A stretch of 12,054 bases of DNA, taken from positions 1 through 12,054 of the forward strand of contig JAISNB010000033.1 in assembly GCA_031276435.1 (NCBI GenBank), given 5' to 3'. The position numbers were made by a program, and so were the translations under genes. The notes below the pieces were generated by a model. It was not told where the DNA came from. It did no database searches and saw only the letters and a list, made by a program, of their open reading frames with translations. Positions 6,289 to 12,054 of the stretch are shown here, in pieces; the first letter of the stretch is position 1, and every line of letters begins with the position of its first letter. This DNA is from Burkholderiaceae bacterium. Its GTDB lineage: Bacteria > Pseudomonadota > Gammaproteobacteria > Burkholderiales > Burkholderiaceae_C.

Positions 6289-6681
6289 TCAGGCGGCGGG
6301 TTCTATGATCAGTCCGGCGGCCACGCGCCGCCCCTCGCTGACCAGAATGTTCCAGGTGCGGCAAGCGGCGGGCGTGTCCATGGTTTCCACGCCAATGCCG
6401 CTTTCAATCAGCGGGCGAATCCACTGCGGGCGCGGAAAGCGCAGCCTGGCCCCCGATCCGAACAGCACCACTTCCGGTCGCAACTGCGGCTCTGGCGCCG
6501 CGAGCAGGCGGGCAAAGTGCGCCTCTCGCAGCGCCTCGCAGGTGGCGCAGTCCCAGTTGGCGAACCGGCCATCGGGCAGGATCAGAAGGCTTTGGGTCAG
6601 GCGCTGCCCGGCCAGCATGATCCAGCCCGCGCCGTGTCCCTGGATGGTGGGAATGCTGGAGGTTTCGAGTTGAAGCTGCAT
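6289..6681 (-). CDS. Mth938-like domain protein (DUF498 family)
   Basis: The 130-aa protein matches the Mth938-like/DUF498 fold in length and pattern. It has an N-terminal strand with a GYG-like turn (IQGHGAGWIML), a central PEVVLFGSGARLRFP (69-83) typical of the family's 'P.l.i.GtG....p' segment, and GIGVETMDTPAACRTWNIL (95-113), matching the conserved 'gi.ve.MdT..AcrTyN.L' end. The human relative NDUFAF3 assists complex I assembly; in bacteria the role is unknown, and no enzyme motif or signal peptide is visible. It is divergent from alaA, with only 69 bp between the two starts. No clear Shine-Dalgarno sequence precedes the ATG at 6681. The family call is firm, the function open. Confidence 0.88.
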   Translation of the reverse strand: MQLQLETSSIPTIQGHGAGWIMLAGQRLTQSLLILPDGRFANWDCATCEALREAHFARLLAAPEPQLRPEVVLFGSGARLRFPRPQWIRPLIESGIGVETMDTPAACRTWNILVSEGRRVAAGLIIEPAA

Positions 6682-6724
6682 GGCTTTGAAGTGTGTTCCA
6701 ATTCCGGGATTTACCGCCCGCGAC

Positions 6725-6740
6725 GCGCAGCATTGTGCGC
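6725..6740. promoter_or_regulatory. Palindrome GCGCA-N6-TGCGC before alaA
   Basis: This is a perfect 5+5 inverted repeat with centre GCATTG, 10 nt before the alaA ATG and within the 69-bp divergent gap. Arms and spacing are identical to the site before phoH (2384-2399). It overlaps the place where a ribosome binding site would be, and none is recognisable there. Confidence 0.25.
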
Positions 6741-6750
6741 CATTGACGCC

Positions 6751-8031
6751 ATGAAACCGATCCTCAAATCCAGCAAGCTGGCCAACGTGCTCTACGATGT
6801 GCGCGGCCCCATCGTGGAGGCCGCCCGGCAGATGGAGGACGAGGGCCAGAAAATCATCAAGCTCAACATTGGCAACCTGCTGCCCTTCGGCTTTGAGCCG
6901 CCCGAAGAGATTGTGCAGGACATGGCGCGCAATCTGCACGAATCGGCTGGCTATTCGGACAGCAAGGGCATTTTCTCGGCCCGCAAGGCCGTCATGCACT
7001 ACAGCCAGCAGCAAGGCGTGCAGGGCGTGACGCTGGACGATATTTACCTGGGCAACGGCGCCAGCGACCTGATTGTGATGGCCACCACGGCGCTGCTCAA
7101 CGATGGCGACGAACTGCTGGTGCCCGCGCCCGATTACCCGCTGTGGACGGCCTCGGCCAGCCTGGCGGGCGGTCGGCCCGTGCATTACCTGTGCGAAGAA
7201 TCCCGCGGCTGGGCGCCCAGCCTGGAAGACATCCGCGCCAAGATCACGCCGCGCACGCGCGGCATTGTGGTCATCAACCCCAACAATCCCACGGGCGCGC
7301 TGTATCCGGACGATTTGCTGCGCGGCATCGTGCAAATCGCACGCGAGCATGCGCTGGTGATTTTTGCCGACGAGGTTTACGACAAGGTGCTCTACGACGG
7401 CCTCAGGCACACGGCGCTGGCCAGCTTGTCGACGGACGTGCTCACGCTCACCTTCAATTCGCTGTCCAAGGCGTATCGCTCGTGCGGTTTTCGCGCTGGA
7501 TGGATGGTGGTCTCCGGCGACAAGCGCGCCGCACGCGACTACATCGAGGGCCTGAACATGCTGGCCAACATCAAGCTTGGCTCCAACGTGCCGGGCCAGC
7601 ACGCCATCCAGACGGCGCTGGGCGGCTACCAGAGCATTGTGGATCTGGTGCGGGACGGCGGGCGGCTGCGCCGCCAGCGCGATCTGGCGCACGCGCTCAT
7701 CACGGCCATTCCGGGCGTGAGCTGCTTCAAGCCGCAGGCGGCGCTGTACATGTTTCCGCGGCTCGATCCCCGGCTCTATCCCATTGCGGACGACCGCGAA
7801 TTTTTCCTGGAAGTGCTGCGCGCCACGCGGGTCATGCTGGTGCAAGGATCGGGCTTCAACTACCCGGACAACCAGCACTTTCGCATCGTCTTTTTGCCGC
7901 ACGAAGAAGACTTGCGCGAGGCCATTGGCCGGCTGGCCGAATTCCTGGCCGACTGGCGCGCGCGGCATGGCGCGGCGGCGGCGGTGGCGGATTCGGCGGC
8001 AGCGCCACCAGTGGCGGCGGCGCACGCCTGA
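6751..8031 (+). CDS. alaA: Glutamate-pyruvate aminotransferase (alanine synthesis), AlaA type
   Basis: The 426-aa fold-type I PLP aminotransferase makes L-alanine from pyruvate with glutamate as donor. It closely follows E. coli AlaA as I recall that sequence: SSKL.NV.YD.RGP at the start, GNGASDLIV (101-109), PAPDYPLWTA, NPNNPTGA (176-183), FADEVYDK with PLP-ring Asp207, Schiff-base Lys240 in SLSKAYR, GFRAGW, and substrate-carboxylate Arg378 in HFRIVFLP. The start is set by alignment to the AlaA N-terminus; there is no Shine-Dalgarno sequence, and the open frame further upstream is spurious. After about residue 402 it carries an Ala/Pro-rich tail of ~20 residues that AlaA of E. coli lacks, encoded by GCG-rich repeats. 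hom starts 48 bp downstream, so it may head a hom-tag-thrC operon. Confidence 0.92.
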   Translation: MKPILKSSKLANVLYDVRGPIVEAARQMEDEGQKIIKLNIGNLLPFGFEPPEEIVQDMARNLHESAGYSDSKGIFSARKAVMHYSQQQGVQGVTLDDIYLGNGASDLIVMATTALLNDGDELLVPAPDYPLWTASASLAGGRPVHYLCEESRGWAPSLEDIRAKITPRTRGIVVINPNNPTGALYPDDLLRGIVQIAREHALVIFADEVYDKVLYDGLRHTALASLSTDVLTLTFNSLSKAYRSCGFRAGWMVVSGDKRAARDYIEGLNMLANIKLGSNVPGQHAIQTALGGYQSIVDLVRDGGRLRRQRDLAHALITAIPGVSCFKPQAALYMFPRLDPRLYPIADDREFFLEVLRATRVMLVQGSGFNYPDNQHFRIVFLPHEEDLREAIGRLAEFLADWRARHGAAAAVADSAAAPPVAAAHA

Positions 8032-8079
8032 AAACAGAACAACCCCGATTTCGCCCGTGTTGATTTTTTCGAGGCATTC

Positions 8080-9405
8080 ATGAAACCGATTCAAGTGGGC
8101 CTGATGGGCCTGGGCACTGTGGGCGGCGGCACCTTTCGCGTGCTCACGCGCAACCAGGAAGAAATTCGCCGCCGCGCGGGCCGTGGCATAGAGGTGGCCG
8201 CCGTGGCCGATCTGGACGTGGAGCGCGCGCGCGCCACCGTGGGCGCTGGCGTTGCCGTCACCAGCGACGCGCGCCAGCTCATTGCCGACCCAGCGATCAG
8301 CGTCGTGGTCGAACTCATTGGCGGCTGCGGCATCGCGCGCCAGCTTGTGCTGGAAGCCATCGCGGCGGGCAAGCACGTGGTCACCGCCAACAAGGCGCTG
8401 CTGGCCGTGCACGGCGGCGAGATTTTCGAGGCCGCGCAGCAAAAAGGCGTCATGGTCGCCTTCGAGGCGGCTGTGGCTGGCGGCATCCCCATCATCAAGG
8501 CGCTGCGCGAAGGCCTCACGGCCAACCGCATCCAGTGGATCGCGGGCATCATCAACGGCACCACCAACTTCATCCTCAGCGAAATGCGCGAGAAAGAACT
8601 GGACTTCGACGTGGTGCTCAAGGACGCGCAGCGCCTGGGCTACGCCGAGTCCGACCCGACCTTCGACATCGAAGGCGTCGACGCCGCGCACAAGCTCGCC
8701 ATCATGAGCGCCATCGCCTTTGGCATACCGATGCAGTTCGACAAGGCCCATGTGGAAGGCATCACGCGCCTGGCGAGCCTGGACATCCGCTACGCCGGGC
8801 AACTGGGCTACCGCATCAAACTGCTGGGCATCACCAAGCGGCGCAAGGGCGAAGGGGTGGAGCTGCGCGTGCACCCCGCGCTGGTGCCCGTCAAGCGGCT
8901 GCTCGCCAATGTGGAAGGTGCCATGAACGCCGTGGTGGTCAATGGCGACGCCGTGGGCACCACGCTGTACTACGGCAAGGGCGCTGGCAGCGAGCCAACC
9001 GCCAGCGCCGTGGTGGCCGATCTGGTGGACGTCACGCGCCTGGCCACCAGCGACGCGCGGCACCGCGTACCGCATCTGGCCTTTCAGCCCGGTTCGCTGC
9101 GCAACGTGGACGTATTGCCCATGGAGCGCACCATCACCGGCTACTACCTGCGCCTGCGCGTGAGCGACGAGACGGGCGTGCTCGCCCGGGTGGCCGCCAT
9201 CCTGGCCAGCGCGGGCATCAGCATCGACGCGCTGCTGCAACGCGAAGCCGACGAAGTGGGCGGCGAAGGCTCCACGCAAACCGACCTGATTATCCTCACG
9301 CACGACGCGCTCGAAGGCGCCATGAACCAGGCGCAAGCGCAATTGCAGGCGCTGCCCAGCGTGCTCGAACCCATCGTGCGCATCCGCAAGGAAGAACTGG
9401 CCTGA
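8080..9405 (+). CDS. hom: Homoserine dehydrogenase
   Basis: The 441-aa enzyme reduces L-aspartate semialdehyde to homoserine with NAD(P)H, the committed step towards threonine and methionine. Order of domains: Rossmann fold with GLMGLGTVGGG (7-17); VVTANKALL with Lys105 (100-108); the substrate/catalytic domain with INGTTNFIL (158-166), YAESDPTFDIEG (188-199) and DAAHK with catalytic Lys205; then a C-terminal ACT domain (about 355-430, starting YYLRLRVSDETGVLARV), which in this family mediates threonine feedback. It is the stand-alone form, with no fused aspartokinase. The start has GAGG at 8071-8074, 5 nt before ATG, the best Shine-Dalgarno sequence in the plus-strand block. It follows alaA by 48 bp and precedes tag by 31 bp. 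Confidence 0.97.
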   Translation: MKPIQVGLMGLGTVGGGTFRVLTRNQEEIRRRAGRGIEVAAVADLDVERARATVGAGVAVTSDARQLIADPAISVVVELIGGCGIARQLVLEAIAAGKHVVTANKALLAVHGGEIFEAAQQKGVMVAFEAAVAGGIPIIKALREGLTANRIQWIAGIINGTTNFILSEMREKELDFDVVLKDAQRLGYAESDPTFDIEGVDAAHKLAIMSAIAFGIPMQFDKAHVEGITRLASLDIRYAGQLGYRIKLLGITKRRKGEGVELRVHPALVPVKRLLANVEGAMNAVVVNGDAVGTTLYYGKGAGSEPTASAVVADLVDVTRLATSDARHRVPHLAFQPGSLRNVDVLPMERTITGYYLRLRVSDETGVLARVAAILASAGISIDALLQREADEVGGEGSTQTDLIILTHDALEGAMNQAQAQLQALPSVLEPIVRIRKEELA

Positions 9406-9436
9406 CATCGGCCAGCGGATTTGACGGGCGCGGCGC

Positions 9437-10015
9437 ATGAGCTATTGCACGTACATCGAGAGTCTCGCGGCCGATACGCAAGACCCCAACAAGGCCTACC
9501 ACGACCATGAATATGGTTTCCCGATTGCCGACGACAAAACCCTGTTTGGCCGACTGCTGCTGGAGATCAACCAGGCGGGACTGAACTGGACGCTGATGCT
9601 GCGCAAAAAAGCGGCCTTTGAGGCCGCCTACGACGGCTTTGACCCGGCGCGCGTAGCCGCCTACGGCGAGGCAGAGCGCCAACGCTTGCTGGCCGATGCC
9701 CGCATCGTGCGCAACCGGCTCAAAATCAACGCGGCCATTCACAACGCCCAGGCCGTCCTGGCGCTTCAGAAAGAGTACGGCTCATTGAAGGCCTGGCTGG
9801 ACACCCATCACCCCAAAACGCTGGACGAATGGACACGCCTGTTCAAGCGCCACTTCAAGTTTGTGGGCGGTGAAATCGTCCATGAATTTCTCATGAGCTG
9901 CGGCTACCTGCCCGGCGCGCACGACGCCTCATGTCCGATATACCCGCGGGTGCTGGCCGCGCAACCGCCCTGGGCGCGGCATCTTGCAACCTGCACACAA
10001 CAAAATCCATCATGA
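9437..10015 (+). CDS. tag: DNA-3-methyladenine glycosylase I-like (Tag family)
   Basis: The 192-aa helix-hairpin-helix-superfamily glycosylase would excise 3-methyladenine from alkylated DNA. The four zinc ligands of E. coli Tag all have counterparts: Cys4, His22 (AYHDHEYG), His162 and Cys166 (AHDASC). Active-site Glu38 corresponds to Glu43 (LLLEINQAGLNW), Tyr16 to Tyr21 and Trp46 to Trp51. FKFVGGEIVHEFLMSCG matches the FKFVG..I...FM.aCG core. Differences are EINQ for EGQQ and Tyr for the Trp residues at E. coli positions 6 and 21. It sits between hom (31 bp) and thrC, whose ATG overlaps its TGA as ATGA, so it is part of this operon. No strong Shine-Dalgarno sequence is seen. By eye its composition is slightly less GC-rich than hom. 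Family firm; exact substrate range less so. Confidence 0.85.
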   Translation: MSYCTYIESLAADTQDPNKAYHDHEYGFPIADDKTLFGRLLLEINQAGLNWTLMLRKKAAFEAAYDGFDPARVAAYGEAERQRLLADARIVRNRLKINAAIHNAQAVLALQKEYGSLKAWLDTHHPKTLDEWTRLFKRHFKFVGGEIVHEFLMSCGYLPGAHDASCPIYPRVLAAQPPWARHLATCTQQNPS

Positions 10016-11442
10016 ACTACATCTCCACCCGTGGCGAGGCCACGCCGCGCAAGTTCTGCGACATCCTGCTCGAAGGGCTGGCAAGCGACGGCGGGCTTTA
10101 CCTGCCCGCGCAATACCCCCGGCTGGACGCCAGCCATCTGGCGCGCCTGCGCGACGTGTACACGCGGCAAGGCTACGCGGCGCTGGCCTTTGAAATCCTC
10201 GCGCTCTACATCGACGACATACCCGCCGCCGACCTGCGCGCGCTGTGCGCTAAAACCTACACGGAGCAAACCTTTGGCAACGCCGCCATCGCGCCGCTCA
10301 AACCGCTGGAAGCGGGCCTGCATCTGCTGGCGCTGTCCAACGGGCCGAGCCTGGCCTTCAAGGACATGGCCATGCAGCTTCTGGGCAACCTCTTTGAATA
10401 CGAACTGGCGCGCCGCGGCGAGACGCTCAACATCCTGGGCGCAACCAGCGGCGACACCGGCAGCGCCGCCGAATACGCCATGCGCGGCAAAAAAGGCATC
10501 CGCGTATTCATGCTCAGCCCGCATGGGCGCATGAGCACGTTCCAGCAGGCGCAAATGTTCTCGCTGCGCGAGGCCAACATCCACAACATCGCCATCGAAG
10601 GCGTATTCGACGACTGCCAGGACATCGTCAAAGCGGTCAGTCAGGACCTGGCCTTCAAGCGCCAATATCGCATCGGCACCGTCAACAGCATCAACTGGGC
10701 GCGGCTGCTGGCCCAGGTGGTCTACTACTTTGCGGGCTATTTCCAGGCCACGCCATCCAACGGCCAGCCAGTGAGCTTTGCCGTGCCCAGCGGCAACTTT
10801 GGCAACGTGTGCGCGGGCCACGTGGCGCGCATGATGGGCCTGCCCATCGCGCAACTGGTGGTCGCCACCAACGAAAACGACGTGCTCGACGAATTCTTCC
10901 GCACGGGCCGCTACCGCGTGCGCGCCGCCGCCAGCACACACGCCACCAGCAGCCCGAGCATGGACATCAGCAAGGCCAGCAACTTTGAACGCTTCATTGC
11001 CGACTTGCTGGGCCGCGACGGCGCGCGCGTGGCGGCCCTCTTTGGCGACGCGCTCGCCAGCCAAGGCCAGTTCGATTTGGGCGCCGACCCCGCCTTTGCC
11101 CGCGTGCGCGCGCAATACGGCTTTGTCAGCGGCAAAAGCACACATGCCGACCGGCTCGCCACCATCCGCGACGTCCACGCGCGCCACGGCCTCATCATCG
11201 ACCCGCACACCGCCGACGGCCTCAAAGTAGCGCGCCAGCACCAGCAGCCCGATGTGCCCATGGTGGCGCTGGAAACCGCGCTGCCCATCAAATTTGCCGC
11301 CACCATCATCGAGGCGCTCGGCCAGCCGCCAGCGCGCCCCGCGCGGTTTGAAGGCATCGAGCGACTGCCGCGCCACGTGCGCGTCATGCCCGCTGACGCG
11401 GCGCAAATCAAAACCCTCATAGCCCGGGAATGCGCCGCATGA
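10012..11442 (+). CDS. thrC: Threonine synthase
   Basis: The 476-aa fold-type II PLP enzyme converts O-phosphohomoserine to L-threonine and phosphate. The N-terminus MNYISTRG....F.DILLEGLASDGGLY is the classic proteobacterial start. PLP-binding Lys117 lies in PSLAFKDMAMQ, the glycine-rich phosphate loop in ATSGDTGSAA (144-153), and further family blocks are GTVNSINWARLLAQ and VPSGNFGN. The length is typical. I chose 10012, not the in-frame ATG at 9931, because the family N-terminus begins there and because it gives a 4-bp ATGA overlap with tag, a usual sign of translational coupling. hom is two genes upstream; homoserine kinase, the step between, is not in the window. mobB follows 64 bp later. 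Confidence 0.97.
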   Translation: MNYISTRGEATPRKFCDILLEGLASDGGLYLPAQYPRLDASHLARLRDVYTRQGYAALAFEILALYIDDIPAADLRALCAKTYTEQTFGNAAIAPLKPLEAGLHLLALSNGPSLAFKDMAMQLLGNLFEYELARRGETLNILGATSGDTGSAAEYAMRGKKGIRVFMLSPHGRMSTFQQAQMFSLREANIHNIAIEGVFDDCQDIVKAVSQDLAFKRQYRIGTVNSINWARLLAQVVYYFAGYFQATPSNGQPVSFAVPSGNFGNVCAGHVARMMGLPIAQLVVATNENDVLDEFFRTGRYRVRAAASTHATSSPSMDISKASNFERFIADLLGRDGARVAALFGDALASQGQFDLGADPAFARVRAQYGFVSGKSTHADRLATIRDVHARHGLIIDPHTADGLKVARQHQQPDVPMVALETALPIKFAATIIEALGQPPARPARFEGIERLPRHVRVMPADAAQIKTLIARECAA

Positions 11443-11486
11443 CGCCGCGCCGCGCGCCTTGCCACCGCCGCACCTGCCGCCGGGGC

Positions 11487-11505
11487 GGCGCGCAAAAGGC
11501 GCGCC
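11487..11505 (+). promoter_or_regulatory. Hairpin covering the mobB ribosome-binding region
   Basis: GGCGCGC (11487-11493) and GCGCGCC (11499-11505) form a perfect 7-bp all-G/C stem with loop AAAAG, ending one base before the mobB ATG. The only Shine-Dalgarno-like bases (AAGG, 11496-11499) lie in and next to the loop. An alternative, mutually exclusive stem GCCGC-CGGG-GCGGC lies just upstream. It could dampen mobB translation; there is no U-tract, so it is not a standard terminator. Confidence 0.4.
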
Positions 11506-11506
11506 C

Positions 11507-12043
11507 ATGAAAGTCGTCGGCTTTGCTGGCTACTCCGGCGCCGGAAAAACGCAACTGCTCGTGCAAATCATCGCGCAACTGCGGCAAAAAGGGTTGCGCG
11601 TATCGGCCATCAAACACGCGCACCACCAGTTCGACATCGACCACCCGGGCAAAGACAGCTACCGCTACCGGCAGGCTGGCGCGTTTGAAGTCGTCGTCGC
11701 CTCGCGCCGCCGACTGGCGCTGGTGCGCGAATACGAGCGCGAAACCGAACTGACTGTCCACCAGATGATCGGCGAGCTATCGGGCCACGTCGACTGGGTC
11801 ATGGTCGAAGGCTACAAACACAGCGACCTGCCCAAAATCGAAGTCTGGCGCGCCACCACCGGCCAGGCGGCGCGCTACATGGACGACGAGCGCATACTCG
11901 CGCTGACCACCGACTTGCCCGCCGCGCTGCTGCCTGCGCCCCCGCGCTGCCCGGTACTCGATTTGAACGACCCGCCCGCCATCGCGCAATGGCTGCTGGA
12001 CAACCGCCACCGCTTTGCCTACCCGCCACTGCGCCAGCCATAG
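11507..12043 (+). CDS. mobB: Molybdopterin-guanine dinucleotide biosynthesis accessory GTPase MobB
   Basis: The 178-aa P-loop GTPase assists MobA in making the guanine dinucleotide form of molybdenum cofactor in the cytoplasm; it is usually dispensable. Walker A is GYSGAGKT at residues 8-15. The MobB signature KHAHHQFDIDHPGKDSYRYRQAGA covers 36-59, and the Walker B region is WVMVEGYK at 97-104. The start at 11507 puts the P-loop at the normal distance from the N-terminus; an in-frame ATG at 11459 would add a Pro/Arg-rich leader not seen in the family. The 64-bp gap after thrC holds a strong hairpin next to the start. The gene has no functional link to threonine synthesis; moeA or moa genes may follow outside the window. 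Confidence 0.93.
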   Translation: MKVVGFAGYSGAGKTQLLVQIIAQLRQKGLRVSAIKHAHHQFDIDHPGKDSYRYRQAGAFEVVVASRRRLALVREYERETELTVHQMIGELSGHVDWVMVEGYKHSDLPKIEVWRATTGQAARYMDDERILALTTDLPAALLPAPPRCPVLDLNDPPAIAQWLLDNRHRFAYPPLRQP

Positions 12044-12054
12044 GCTGCTGGCGC
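12031..12054 (+). repeat. Inverted repeat spanning the mobB stop codon
   Basis: GCGCCAGC (12031-12038) is perfectly complementary to GCTGGCGC (12047-12054) with an 8-base loop holding the TAG stop. The window ends exactly at the right arm, so a following U-tract, which would make it a terminator, cannot be judged. Confidence 0.45.

Noticed and set aside
6686..6714. Possible sigma-70 promoter for alaA (TTGAAG and an AT-rich patch)
   Set aside because: The -35 match is fair but no hexamer close to TATAAT lies at 16-18 bp spacing.
4909..6750. Plus-strand open extension upstream of alaA
   Set aside because: It runs antisense through nspC and the Mth938 gene. AlaA begins at 6751 by comparison with E. 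coli AlaA.
6682..9438. Very long minus-strand frame (in phase with the Mth938 gene) opposite alaA and hom
   Set aside because: It is antisense to two well-conserved enzymes and its product resembles no protein. The Mth938 protein starts properly at 6681.
9931..10011. Earlier in-frame start for thrC
   Set aside because: The 27 extra residues overlap tag and precede the conserved MNYISTRG start, which itself gives the ATGA overlap.
11459..11506. Earlier in-frame start for mobB
   Set aside because: It adds a Pro/Arg-rich leader ahead of the strand that precedes the P-loop and is translated from hairpin sequence.
9904..11508. Long minus-strand frame opposite thrC
   Set aside because: It is a shadow of thrC, which carries all threonine synthase motifs on the plus strand.
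1..12054. CRISPR arrays, tRNA or rRNA genes, IS ends, phage or defence genes
   Set aside because: I found no regularly spaced repeats, cloverleaf-like segments, transposase or integrase motifs, or defence-type domains by reading both strands; a covariance-model search was not possible.

Overview
The window looks like ordinary core chromosome of a GC-rich betaproteobacterium. The order Burkholderiales, and probably a Comamonadaceae-like genus, is suggested by strong G/C bias at third codon positions, the PIN-PhoH protein with a long Ala/Pro-rich N-terminus, and the alaA-hom-thrC-mobB order. The taxonomic call is an inference from gene types and style, not from a marker gene. No mobile element, phage gene, tRNA, rRNA or CRISPR array was seen.

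Layout. Bases 3-164 are the 3' end of a plus-strand amidohydrolase-like gene. A stretch without a recognisable gene follows (165-595); it holds a probable terminator for phoH. Five minus-strand genes then run from 6681 down to 596. In transcription order they are a Mth938-domain protein, carboxynorspermidine/carboxyspermidine decarboxylase (nspC), its partner dehydrogenase, a Bcp/PrxQ peroxiredoxin and a PIN-PhoH ATPase. Sizeable gaps (411, 302 and 268 bp) and several hairpins suggest more than one transcript; only nspC and the dehydrogenase (65 bp apart) look firmly paired. A 69-bp divergent gap (6682-6750) separates this block from five plus-strand genes: alaA, hom, a tag-like DNA glycosylase, thrC and mobB. 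hom, tag and thrC are tightly packed, and tag and thrC overlap as ATGA.

How the genes fit together. hom and thrC are the first and last steps from L-aspartate semialdehyde to threonine; the middle step (homoserine kinase) is not here. The dehydrogenase/NspC pair condenses a diamine with the same aspartate semialdehyde and decarboxylates the product to a triamine, normally spermidine when the diamine is putrescine. The two arms of the divergent locus therefore draw on one metabolite. AlaA makes alanine from pyruvate and glutamate. MobB is a molybdenum-cofactor accessory GTPase, and more moe/moa genes may follow beyond the window.

I found no convincing undescribed multi-gene system. The points most worth a second look are the tag-like glycosylase inserted between hom and thrC, the shared aspartate-semialdehyde branch point, a clean G-quadruplex motif upstream of nspC, a palindrome GCGCA-N6-TGCGC found upstream of both phoH and alaA, and a hairpin directly against the mobB start.
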